64,000 nucleotides of DNA. Origin: JBDRHL01 sp043816955 (GTDB lineage: Bacteria > Planctomycetota > Phycisphaerae > Sedimentisphaerales > CAYZTY01). The stretch spans positions 15,001 through 79,000 of the forward strand of contig JBDRHL010000144.1 of assembly GCA_043816955.1 (NCBI GenBank). The letters are read 5' to 3'. Position 1 is the first letter of the stretch, and each line of letters starts with the position of its first letter. This document shows positions 36,100-47,700 of the stretch, in pieces. Both the position numbers and the translations under genes were made by a program. The notes under the pieces were generated by a model that made no database searches, was not told where the DNA came from, and saw only the letters and a list, made by a program, of their open reading frames with translations.

Positions 36100-37371
36100 A
36101 TGAAAATTATCAACAAAATTCGGAATTTTGATGTGAAGCTGACAGCACCGCCTGCGAAGGCGTATACGCTACGTGCGCTGATAATCAGCTCGCTGGCGGA
36201 AGGCAAAAGCATTATTCACTGTCCCCTGCTGGGTCAGGACCAGTTGAATGTCATTAAATGCCTTGAAAGTCTTGGCGCGAAGATAGAACTTCCCAATGAC
36301 AGCCTGGTTGTTGAGGGCTGCGGCGGAAAATATGCACCTGCTGTCGAGGAACTGGACGTCTGCGAATCCGGGGTGGGTATGAACTTTCTTACATCGGCAG
36401 CGTGTCTTTGCAGCAAGCCTGTAGTTATTACAGGTTCCAAGAGAATCACCGAAAGGCCGATTTCTGAAGTGGTAAGCGGCCTGCGGCAGCTCGGCTGCCG
36501 GATAGAGTATCTGGGTAATGAGGGTTTTCCTCCTGTGAAGGTTTTTGGCGGCGGAATACGGGGAGGAAAAGCATCGATCCACGGACAGATGAGTTCGCAG
36601 TACTTCAGCTCGATAGTTATCTCGTCGCCATATGCCCAAAGTCCTGTTACACTGCAATGCCTTGACAACATGACGGAAAAACCTTACCTTGACATATCGC
36701 TGCAGATGATGTCGCGTTACGGGGTCGAGGTTCAGAACAACAACTACAAGGAAATCAGGATTCCCGTCGGCAAATACCATCCGCAGGAAATGACGATTGA
36801 AGGCGATTACAGCAGTGCATCGTTTTTCTTTCTCGCTGCAGCCGTAACCGGAGGGAAAGTAACGCTGACAGGTCTGAGGCGTGATACAAAACAGGGTGAC
36901 AGAGCATTTCTCGATCTTCTTTCGAAGATGGGCTGTGAAATATCCCAAACCACTGAAGATGTTAGTGTTCAAGGCAGAGCACTGGCGGCGATCGAGGAGG
37001 ATATGGGAGACATACCGGACCTTTTGCCCCCGATCGGGATTGCTGCGGCTTTTGCGAAGGGTACAAGCCGTTTTACCAACATCGGTCATCTGAGACACAA
37101 GGAAAGCGACCGCCCTGCTGTGATGGCTTCACAACTGAAGAGAATGGGGGTAGCGGCTTGCTGCGAAGAAGGTACGCTGACTGTTACCGGAACGAAAAAA
37201 ATCTACGGCGGTGTAATTAACCCGCACAATGACCACCGCATCGCGATGAGCTTTGCCGCTGCGGGACTGATGGTGAGCGGAACAGCCATCGAGAACGAGA
37301 TGTGTGTTACAAAATCGTTCCCTGATTTCTGGGAGAGATTCAGGGTATTCACAGAACAGGAAATCAGTTAA
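36100..37371 (+). CDS. aroA: 3-phosphoshikimate 1-carboxyvinyltransferase (EPSP synthase), divergent
   Basis: A 423-residue enzyme transferring enolpyruvate from PEP to shikimate 3-phosphate. Conserved family parts are present: RITERPIS, SSQYFSS, DIPDLLPP, RHKESDR, NPHNDHRIAMSFA and TKSFPDFWERF. The N-terminal loop reads PAKAYTLR, where most enzymes have KSxSxR: the lysine and arginine stay but the serine is alanine. The normally conserved MRPL loop reads MNFL, losing Arg-Pro. TEKPY replaces the usual SKPY. Whether it is the main EPSP synthase or an offshoot is open. It is cotranscribed with aroC. Confidence 0.8.
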   Translation: MKIINKIRNFDVKLTAPPAKAYTLRALIISSLAEGKSIIHCPLLGQDQLNVIKCLESLGAKIELPNDSLVVEGCGGKYAPAVEELDVCESGVGMNFLTSAACLCSKPVVITGSKRITERPISEVVSGLRQLGCRIEYLGNEGFPPVKVFGGGIRGGKASIHGQMSSQYFSSIVISSPYAQSPVTLQCLDNMTEKPYLDISLQMMSRYGVEVQNNNYKEIRIPVGKYHPQEMTIEGDYSSASFFFLAAAVTGGKVTLTGLRRDTKQGDRAFLDLLSKMGCEISQTTEDVSVQGRALAAIEEDMGDIPDLLPPIGIAAAFAKGTSRFTNIGHLRHKESDRPAVMASQLKRMGVAACCEEGTLTVTGTKKIYGGVINPHNDHRIAMSFAAAGLMVSGTAIENEMCVTKSFPDFWERFRVFTEQEIS

Positions 37372-37401
37372 CACATTGATGATTCAGGAGAGGCAAACAA
37401 A

Positions 37402-38724
37402 ATGATAGGTTGTCATCTGGGGCGTTTTTTTCAGGTTACCGTCGCAGGCGGTTCATATCAGGACGGGTTATCCGCTATTATCCAGGGCCATCCGCCGGGA
37501 ATGCTGATAACCGAGCAGGAGATATATGGTGATCTGCTTCTGCGGAAGCCCGGTGCAGATGAACTCAGTTCGCCGCGAAAGGAGCCTGACCTGCCGATAA
37601 TTTACAGCGGAATAAACTCCGCGGATACGATCGAAGGCGCGGGCAACAAAGACCACACCAACGGAACGCCGCTTACGATTCTGATACCCAACCTCGACAG
37701 GCATTTCATTCACATCAAGCAGTACCAGGATACGAACCGTACGCCCCGGCCGGGGCACGCATCATATGCATCGTTTATTAAATACGGCCCGGATGATGAT
37801 GCTATCGGTGCAGGTATATTCAGCGGCAGGTACACTTCCACAATCGTCGCAGCGGGATATGTAGCCAAGCGGGTTCTCAAGGCAGCGGGAATCGAGGTTT
37901 TCTCGTATGTAAAGGAACTAGCAGGGGTCAGTTGTCCTGCGGTTGAATCCGGAACAGCTTTTAGATACACTGAAAATTACAAGAAGATGCGCCGGGACTT
38001 AGATCCATTTTATCAGCAGATTTATGTAAGCGGACGGATCAACCGGGACATGCGTTTTCTTGAAAAGATGAAGGTCTTTGCCCAGATCGAGGGTGAAATT
38101 GATGCCATCCGCGGTCGTGCAGTGACGACAACTTCACAGCAGATACGCGAAAAGTACGGCGTTCATCCCATGCTGAACTGCCCTGATATAGCTGCTGCTG
38201 AGGCGATGGTCGATGCGTGTAAAAAAATCAGTTCAACGGGCGATTCGGCAGGCGGGCTGGTAGAGGTTGTAGTGATGGGTGTGCCGGTTGGACTGGGTGA
38301 GCCGGTTTTCCACAAGCTCGATGCCCAGCTTGGCATGATGCTCGGTATCGGAGCGGTAAAAGGAGTGGAAATCGGAGCGGGTTTTGCAGTAAAGAACATG
38401 ACAGGGTATCAATGCAACGACCAGTTGCGCTGCAAGGCGGGTGAAGTTGTGTTCGAGTCAAACAACGCAGGAGGCATCACGGGGGGCTTGAGCAGCGGGC
38501 AGGATATTATCATCAGACTTGCCATCAAGCCAACCCCGACGATTGACAAACCACAGAAGACGATCGATAAATACACTCTGGAGAACAAACAACTTGCGGC
38601 AATCACGCGGCGGGACCCTACAGTCGCGGCAAGGGTCTGGCCGGTCGCGGAAAATTTCACCGCTATGATCATACTGGACAATCTTATCGCCCACTACGGC
38701 TACCAGAGACTCAGGAATGCATAG
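37402..38724 (+). CDS. aroC: chorismate synthase, divergent
   Basis: A 440-residue FMN-dependent enzyme, longer than the usual 350-390. The family end is clear: NNAGGITGGLSSGQ, IKPTPTIDKPQKT and RRDPTVAARVWPVAE. The second active-site histidine is present (H119 in RPGHASYASFIKYG). The N-terminal GESHG signature, whose histidine normally protonates FMN, reads GGSYQ (Y19). The GRSSARET loop reads GIFSGRYT. About 20 extra residues are inserted before NGTPL. It follows a similarly divergent aroA by 30 bases. The name is by homology; activity is uncertain. Confidence 0.78.
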   Translation: MIGCHLGRFFQVTVAGGSYQDGLSAIIQGHPPGMLITEQEIYGDLLLRKPGADELSSPRKEPDLPIIYSGINSADTIEGAGNKDHTNGTPLTILIPNLDRHFIHIKQYQDTNRTPRPGHASYASFIKYGPDDDAIGAGIFSGRYTSTIVAAGYVAKRVLKAAGIEVFSYVKELAGVSCPAVESGTAFRYTENYKKMRRDLDPFYQQIYVSGRINRDMRFLEKMKVFAQIEGEIDAIRGRAVTTTSQQIREKYGVHPMLNCPDIAAAEAMVDACKKISSTGDSAGGLVEVVVMGVPVGLGEPVFHKLDAQLGMMLGIGAVKGVEIGAGFAVKNMTGYQCNDQLRCKAGEVVFESNNAGGITGGLSSGQDIIIRLAIKPTPTIDKPQKTIDKYTLENKQLAAITRRDPTVAARVWPVAENFTAMIILDNLIAHYGYQRLRNA

Positions 38725-38727
38725 AAG

Positions 38728-38762
38728 AAAAACCCCGCAGACAGGGAATGCGGGGTTTTTTA
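38728..38762. terminator. bidirectional intrinsic terminator
   Basis: The stem AACCCCGCA (38731-38739) / TGCGGGGTT (38749-38757) has a nine-base loop. An A-run precedes it and a T-run follows, so it can end transcripts from both sides. It separates aroC from the convergent giant gene. Confidence 0.9.
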
Positions 38763-38786
38763 TTTCACTTCATTTTTGTCGGCCTG

Positions 38787-41700
38787 TTACGGCACATCAC
38801 TTTGTACCGGATACCAGCTCGAGGGGGCTGTTATATTGTGATTCGGGGAGGTGTCGCGTACCCAGACTCTGAAGCGGGCGTCGACATAGGGCCCTCCGAT
38901 CATAACAATATAGTAATTATCGGTCTGCCAGCCGCTGCTCAATCCGCCTATATTACACTCGAAACGGTATTCAACATCATACCTGTCGTCAACAGCAGCT
39001 TCGGCAGTCATTTCCGCGCTCCAATCGAACGAACCTGAACCTGGAACCAACCTTAGCTGAATAAGCCGGCTGGGATTCGGCGTCGGGGGTATCAGGTCAG
39101 GTTCTTCCCAGGTCGCAGCAGCACCTATTGGTGACCAGGCTGTTTCGTTGCGGTTGGTCGACAGATCACGAGCCATGACGCGATAAGTGTATGTTGTGCA
39201 GGGATCAAGGCCTATATCCGTATATGCAGCGTTGCTGCTCACCCAGTTATAGTCAACAACCCAGGTGCTTACATTGCAGTCACCAAGGCATCGTTCGAAG
39301 AGATACTCGACAGGGCTGATGTCATTGGCTTCTGTAGCCTCCATAGTAATCGCTTCATGCGAGATTGCTCCGGGCCAGATCGCCCAGGTCATAGGATCGG
39401 GAGTCGGCGGGTCGTTGTCTGTTGGAACGGGCGCGTTCATGTCACCTGCAATAACATAGCCGACGAAGGACCACCTGGTTTCGGCGCACCTGGCAGGGTC
39501 GATGACGCCATAGGCATCGGTTTTTACGTCGCGAGCTTTAACCCTGTAGCCATACTCCAGGTCTTTAGTGAGTCCGGTATCTATATAATCCGGGCGATAC
39601 TGCCAATCGCTATCGTGGCAGTTGCCGTAGAAGCAATCGAAGTAGTACTGCACGGGATAGCCGCTGTTATCAACGGCTGTGGCTGCAAGCATACCTATCC
39701 TGGTATCATCCAAAGCCCTTGGTGGAACGTTCCACATCATCGGATCGGGCGTCGGAGGCGTCGATTCGACCTCGCCGTAGTTTATCGCAAACATCGCGTA
39801 GTCAATATTGTCAACCTCGCCATCCCGGTTCATGTCGGTACCGTGGCACCAGTCGGGAGTGGCGCAATCCTGCTCAAGCCAGTGGGTGTTGAATATGACC
39901 CAGTCAAGGAAGTCAACTCTTCCGTCAAAGTTGAAATCGCCGACAATATCTGCGCGGCGGACATAATGATAACCAATATCCAGCCTGCCTTTGTCAACCC
40001 TCAGATCGGTCCGGGTTGTGTGTTTGTACATGTCAAGATAGTTGGCATCGCCACTACCCTTATCAATGCAGGGACTGAAGACAGTCTGGTTCGGATCGCC
40101 GGTGTTCGGGTCGCTGAGGAAGTAATCACCCAAAGCATTGCTGACGAATCGCGGATTCCACAAAGATGTACCATGCAGATTGGTAATTTCGTCCCATATC
40201 AGGGTGCAGCCGGTAATCGGATCAATTCCATAAACCGCAACTGCGCCACCCTGAACGTCACTGTATGAAACACTGACCTCAGACGGCAGATGGATAGGTC
40301 CAAAGCCCGTACCCATAGCAATCTGAGCTCCCAGGCCAGCTGAATTGCTCCAGATAATGCTGTCCAGGACAGATGTGTAGGCAGCATAGGAGCAGAACAA
40401 GCCGCCGCCGTAGCCATTGACAAATCCCTCGCTGGTTACGATGTTATCAGCGATTGTACAACTGGATATAGCAGTTTCGCTGTACTGGTTCACCGAGATG
40501 CCGCCGCCGTCGCGGCCTGCTGTGTTATTCGCTATCAGGCAGTTATGCAGCATCACGTCGTTACCGTCATAGATGCACACGCCGCCGCCGGAAGCAAACG
40601 CCATGTTGTCTGTGATCTCGCAGTCGGCAACACGGGTATCAGTGTTAAACAGATAAAGCGCGCCACCCGATCCCGCATATGCAGGACCGTTGACTTCACC
40701 GGGGCCGTTGGCCTCGTTGTCGATAAAGCTGCTCATACCTATACGAGTCAGAGCTTCTGAGAGATATATTGCACCGCCGCGATAGGCAAAGTTGTCGATG
40801 AATTCACTGTCGTCGGCATAAAGCTCTGCCTGTTCGGCATATATCGCGCCGCCGATTGTGGCCTGGTTATCGCTGAATACACAGTTTATAAACCTTGGCG
40901 AGGCGCCAGCATCAAAGGCGACAGCTCCGCCGTAGCTTAAATATGGATCATCACTCAGAGCAACAGCAGCACCTTCGTGGTGGGTTGCGGGGCCGTTAAT
41001 ATCAGCGGTATTGTCGATAAAGTTGCAATCCGTGAACCTCGGGGAGCTTTGGGCTGCGCAGAATACCGCTCCTCCGAAACGATCTATTCTGTAGTAATTG
41101 TCAACCCAGTTGATCAGCATTGGTTCGCCGGTTTTTCCGCAGACTCCGCCATAGGCGATGTTACCCTGGAAGGTACAATCGATGAAGTTGGGTTCGCTGG
41201 CCCGATCGCAGTACACTCCGCCACCAAGGCCGCTGTACTTCCAGTACTCTTCGAACGGGCCGTAATCCCACCATGAGCCGTTCGGATCGCCCCATGCGCC
41301 GCCATGGCCTCCGTAAGGTCCTCCACCGGCATCGCCCCCCTTGCCGCCATCTGCGCCTTCTGCCCGGCAGTCTATTATCTTGCAGTTGATAAATGCTGGT
41401 TTACTGTTCGGACTTATATATACAGCACCGCCGTATGCCCTTCCTGGCCAGCCGCCGTCGCCACCGGGTTTTCCCGGACAACCTGCAGCCCCATTGGCGC
41501 CGTTACCCGGATTGACGCCAGTATTTCTGATGACACAGTTTCTTATCGTCGGAGATGCCGGCTGAGCCCACTCCCAGGAGGCAAGCAACCCTGCGTACCA
41601 TGACCAGCCCCACGGCGAGCCGATCTGAAGAGCACCGCCGTATACCGATCCGGCATTATATCCATCAACACCACAGCCTGACGCATCAAGAGGATCAGGG

Positions 41701-44700
41701 GTAAAGTAAGAGAAATCTCTGAGTGTGAAACCATTTATAATCGTATCAGGCCCAACATTAGTAAACTCGATCCGTTCGCGAAGAATGGTTGAAGCAACAA
41801 CACACGGGTCATCAGGATTTGTGCTGGTCAGGGTTATAGCCTTGCCGTCAATCTCGAATTGCAGGTCGCCTGAGGTATACTCACCCGGTGCAACTATAAT
41901 CGTATCGCCGTCCATCGCCTCATCAATCGCGCGTTCGATGGAGGTGTAATCACCCGGAACATCGATATCACGCGGCTGACGATACTCAACGGTAACTATC
42001 CTGTCGGTGTGCATGATGAGCCTGTTGGTAAGCTTCGTGGAGCTATCGTCATCGGTGCCGGTCCATCGTTTTACAAGCCAGCCTGCATAGGGCTGCGCTC
42101 TGACTGTGACAACCGTACCTTTGAAATACTGATCGGGCCAGATCACAGGAGCTGGATCGAATGTTATCGTTCCATGCCCGCCAATTACATATGCGTTAAG
42201 CGAGACAAGCTCAACCTCATCGGTGTCATAATAGTGATAGCCCATATCGACCAAGCCAATGTCGCCGGTGCTGTAGCCAGGGTCGCCGTAGACCAGGCCG
42301 TCCCAGTTGCCTGTGCGCGTGGTGAACCTCTGCAGGGAGACACTACCTGCTGTAACGCTTCCGTTGTCCACCGCCTCGGACTGATTGATCTGGTCGGGCG
42401 GCTGGCTGAGGTAGTAGCTTCCCAGAGGCCCTGATGCAAAGAGCGGATCACTTGCCTTATGGCCGCCGATGGTGGCAGCATTGAGGGCAGCAAGTTCAGC
42501 GAGATTTGGCGAAGTCGGGTTGTTCGCATCATATGTCCGGAAATTTCTGGCCAGAGAAGCCTTGTAGAAATCACCATGATAATTCTGATAAAACAGCGAA
42601 TGTCCCAGCGTTATCCTACCCGGAGTGCTTTCATAGACCGCGATTCTGTTGGACTGGTGGAAAATACAATCGGTGATTTGAGCAGAGGATGTCCAGTCGG
42701 TGAATATGGCGCCGCCGGTGCCGGTGATCTGTTCTATGCTGCTGTCGCTGAAAGTACAGTTACTTATTTTCGGATTCGAGGCAACATACGCGGCGATGGC
42801 ACCACCGTTCTGAGTGGCGTAATTACCTGTAAACAAGCAGTTTTTAATTACCGGTGCTCCGTCACAATTGGTGAGGTAAATCGCACCGCCAACAGCCTGC
42901 AGGCCGGATGCCTCGTTGTTGTTTATGCTGCAATGCTGTATTGTGAGGGACGTATCGACGCAGGTCATTGCGCCGCCGTGACTATTATCACCGGTTGACT
43001 TATTGCCGCTGATATCACCGGTATCAAACATGACTGTGCTGTCTATAAAGTGCAAGGCCCCGGTCAGTTCAGCATGATTATTCATTACATAGCAGTCGTT
43101 AAATCCGACTGAGACATTTTTGAAATATACCGCTCCGCCGCGGGTCGCGTTGTTGTCGGCGATAGCGCAACTGTCGAGATTCAGTTCGAGTAAAGTCAGA
43201 TTGGCATCGGCATGGACAGCTCCACCATAGCCGGCGGCTGCGTTACCATAGAAAGCGCATTCAACAAGCTCAACATCGCTGTCGGTATCCAAACCGCCGC
43301 CGTCAAGATCAGTTGAGTTTCTAGTGAAAACACAATTATTCAGAACAGCATTGGAATCAGGACCAATATAGACACCTCCACCCTCGTATGCAGCGCTGTT
43401 GCCAATAAAGCCGCAGTTTTCGAATACAGCATTAGTATCACCGGCACAGTATACGCCGCCGCCGAGGTTTTCAACAAAATTGCAATCGGTAATCGTAAGT
43501 GCCATGCTATTAACGTCACTGTAAATACCACCACCCTGATGGTAATACTCCGGATAAATCGGATACCCGCCCCATGCGAATGATTTGGGCGTTATGTGTC
43601 CATAGTATTGATCATATGCGCCATTACCGACAAACGTAGTGCCTGTGATATTGACAGTACAAATCCCGCTGTGCCAAATTCCACCGCCGAAGCCTGAGCC
43701 GAAGCTGAAACCATTCGGTGCATAGTTACCGAAAATGGGAGGGGTTATGGCAGGGCCCAATCCCCGGCGCCCACCGATGCCGGCAAGGCCGCCTGTCGCC
43801 TTGTTTTCGTTAAAGATGCAGTTGGTGATCCTTGGGCAGGCCTTTGGCGCATAATAAACAGCACCGCCATAGCCATAGCCGAGACCGTCACCACCATTGC
43901 CGCCGCGGCCTTCAGTACCGGTAAGACCCAGTTCCAGCGGGCTTCCGCCCCATCCGCCATTACCGCCTGCGCCACCGCTGGCGCGGTTCTCGATGAAGGT
44001 GCATTCGCTGATAACCGGGCTGCAGTTAACATCGCAGAAGATTCCACCGCCGAAGCCATCGCCGAGTCCGTCGCCGCCGCGTCCGCCTGGGAGTCCGTTG
44101 TTACTGGCGTCAATCCAAGTGATACCGCCGCCGCCATGGCCACCCTGAGCGCCGGTAACGACGCAATTCTTGATTACGCACTTGATAATCGAGGGACTGC
44201 TGTTGTTTGTGATGTATATACCGCCGCCATAGGCGTCACCAACCACCTCGACACCGTTCATATCGTTGACATCGATGTTTCCATTGGGATCAATATTTTC
44301 ATCGCCGCCGTACTCACCGCAGACATAGCCGTTCATTATAGTAAGGCCGAGCAGGACGGTATTGGCGTCTTCGCCGCTTTGGAAGATAAACGCGCGGTGG
44401 TTGTCAATCTCGGTGCCGGCGCAGTCGATTACCGTCGAGGCTACGATGTTCGGCTCGTTGGGGTTCATGCCTGTTATTGTGATCGACTTACCTTCCAGGT
44501 CGATATCCACATTATCCTGGCCGGTGTAAACACCGGGCATGATCCAAACGGTATCTCCGAAGCTGGCTGCATTGACGCCTTCGCCAATGGTCTCATATTC
44601 CTGGCCCGGTCCAACGGTAATAGGACCTGCCACATAGAACTCAACGCGGACGGTCTTGTCGGTATCCATTGTCACTTCGTTTGTAACAGCGCCCCAGGCA

Positions 44701-47700
44701 GGCTGCCTGTCCGTGCCGTACCATCTCTTGAGCCTATAACCCGGCGCGGCGGTTGCGGAAAGCTTAACCACCATGTCCTGCAGAAATACCCCGTTGTGAT
44801 CATCGGGCGGATCGGTTGTGACGGTTCCCTGCCCGATGATTTCAATCGTCAGCCTGCGTGAAACCTTGACAAAGTCAATCGTGACGGTCTTATCCATGTC
44901 CATAAGCGCAACGTTGGTGCTGTTGACATTGTTAGGCTCAGGCAGACGGTCCCTGATTGTGCCGGCCCAGCGGGTCTGGAAACCGTACGGCGGAGGAGGA
45001 ATAACGCTTATCGGCACCATCGTGTATATGTTGTACAAGCCGTCGTTGGGGTCAAAAGGATCAATATCCGGAATAACGTTCGGCTCATAGTTCGGCAGAA
45101 TATTTGCATCCACATGAAGCTCGATCGTCAGCCTGTATTTCGGCAGGTCGAACAGCGGCTGATGATGATAACCAAGGTCCACATAATTTACGTCAAGCTG
45201 GCCATCGGTTCGGGTCGTATACGTTGCCAGGTTGATGTCCACAGCAAGGTCGCGTCCCATATCGATGCAGTTGCTGTCATACAACTGGCCTGCATCTATA
45301 TGACTGAGGTAATAAGGCCCGACAAAACAGGGGTCGTCATCGATAATATGACTGCCCGGAGCCCAGCCGGTGTTCGGGTCCCAGTTGATGACACAGTTCG
45401 GCTCAACATGAATCGGCTCAGAAGTCTTGAGCAGGGTGATTGCTGCGCCGAGATTCACACGGGGCTTTGTTATATCAACCTTGGTATCCGTTACCGGATC
45501 GCCTGTCAGAATGAGGAGGTTTCTGGCCGCATCAGGTGAAAGATATACACCCATCTCCTGGTAAGCAGCAGACTGAAGGTCAAGAACAGCGCCTGCCGCA
45601 AAGGGACATGCCGAGGATGTTCCATTGAAATTAGGCCAGTAATCGCCGGAGGCATAGCCGGCGGGTCCTGCAATATCCAGGGTATACATAGGATCAGCGG
45701 GCGCAAGAATATCGAGAATGTCGGCTGTATTCGAATAGTCTGTAACCATGTCGGTGGTATCATAAACAGCGCCAACTGATATGATATTGGACATTGCCGC
45801 GGGCCAACTTATGCCATCACCGGCAAAGCCGTCATTGCCTGAAGCAGCCAGGACAGCAATTCCTGCGTCAACAAGTTTTTGAACAGTCACGGCAGCAGCG
45901 GGAAATACCGCGTCGGCAAAAGCCGGATCATCGAAAGGAAAATAAGGTATCCCCCAACTGTTGCTGACCACCTTGAGCGGATAAGCGGCGTTATCATTAC
46001 GATGTTTCAGGCACCAGTCCCAGGCGGCTATACCTGCATCGGTGTACATATCGCCATTTACATCGGAAATCCTCAATGCGTATATCCCGGCGTTATATGC
46101 CACGCCGCCGATGTAATCCTGGAATTTATACAGTTGACCCGCCGCGATACCGGCACAGGCGGTGCCATGAGCTTCATACGGCGGGTAAGGTTCACCCGGC
46201 ATCGGGTCGTTATCGTCATTGCCGAAGTCGTAGCCCCCGATAACCTTATTATTGGGGAAGCCGCCGCCGCCCAGCCGGGGGTGAGTATAATCAACACCTG
46301 TATCAACTATTGCGATTGCCAGCCCCTGGCCGTTATATGTAGTGCGGGCAATAAGCGCATTGGCGAGTGGAATCGCCTGAGCTAACATCGGATGAACCTC
46401 TCTAACAGGTTCCACATACGCCACAGCGGGATTTGCCAGGAGCGAGGCCAGGCCGGCCTGAGTGACCTCACCGGAAAATACCGCGGAATTTTCCAACTGA
46501 TGCCGCACGGTAAATTGTGCCGGACTGAGGGTTGAAAGCACTGAAGCCTGCAGGTCCGCCACATCCTGTCGCATAACACTGACAGAGGATGCCGAAGCCC
46601 AGTTGACCATCGTCGAACTATACGGCTGAACAAGTGTTGCAATAACCTTGACCCATTGTGCGCCCGCGTTGAACTGATCGTATATCGTATCGCCGTCAAT
46701 CAGAACGGCGGTGCCTGTGGGGCGGGGAAGAGTACTACCGATGCCCGGCAGGAGGGAGTTAAAGTCCAGTCCCTTCTGCATATCCACATCACTGTGAGTA
46801 ATACTGAGTTTGGAAGGTATCGAGAAATACTCATTACCGTTATCAAGCGCAATCTGCGAACCGTAGATACCGTTGTTGCCCCAGATAATTGAATTGATGA
46901 TTTCGTTATCACTGCCGTATGCGGCGAAAAAGCCGCCGCCGTAGGAATCAAGGCCATATACCCTGTTGTCAGCAATTGTGCAGTTCTCAATATTCGGTTT
47001 GGCGTACCAGTTGGAGGAAATTCCGCCGCCGTCAACGTGGGCAGTGTTTTTGGTGACGAGACAATTTTTCAGGGTAATTGCGCCATCGAGCGGTGTAAGC
47101 GCATCACCGCTGAGATAGATGCCGCCGCCGGAGCCGATACTGCGGTTGCCTGTTACGGTGCAGTCGGAAATCACCGCATCGGATGAGGCGCTGTAAAGGC
47201 CGCCGCCAAAACCATAAATTCTGTTAGGCTCGTTGAAGTTAGAGTCTGCAATGTTGTCGCTGAAGATACAGCCTGTGATTTTGATAGTGCTGCGGACAGA
47301 ATACATACCGCCGCCGAGAAAGGCACTATTTTCACCGAAGTTGCTATCAACAATGTTTATATCACTGACCGATATTGCCCTGACTCCACCACCTACAGGA
47401 GCAAAGTTGCCGATGAAATTGCAGTCATTGACCTCGACAAATGTTGTTGCCGGCGGGAGATTCCTGCCGTCAAAGCACATACCGCCGCCATAGCCTGTAT
47501 ACTCATCGCCTGTAAACAACTCGTTCGGATCGTGGGTAGTCTGGTTATTCATTGTTCTGCAGCGTATAAAACGCCCGGTTGAAGCGGGGCCTGTATAGAT
47601 ACCTCCTCCGGCACTGGGAATTCTATAGTTCTTTCGAGGCGGCGCCTGGCGACCGAAAGCGGGCCAGCCGCCCTGGCCGCTGATGCTGCCCTGAACATGG

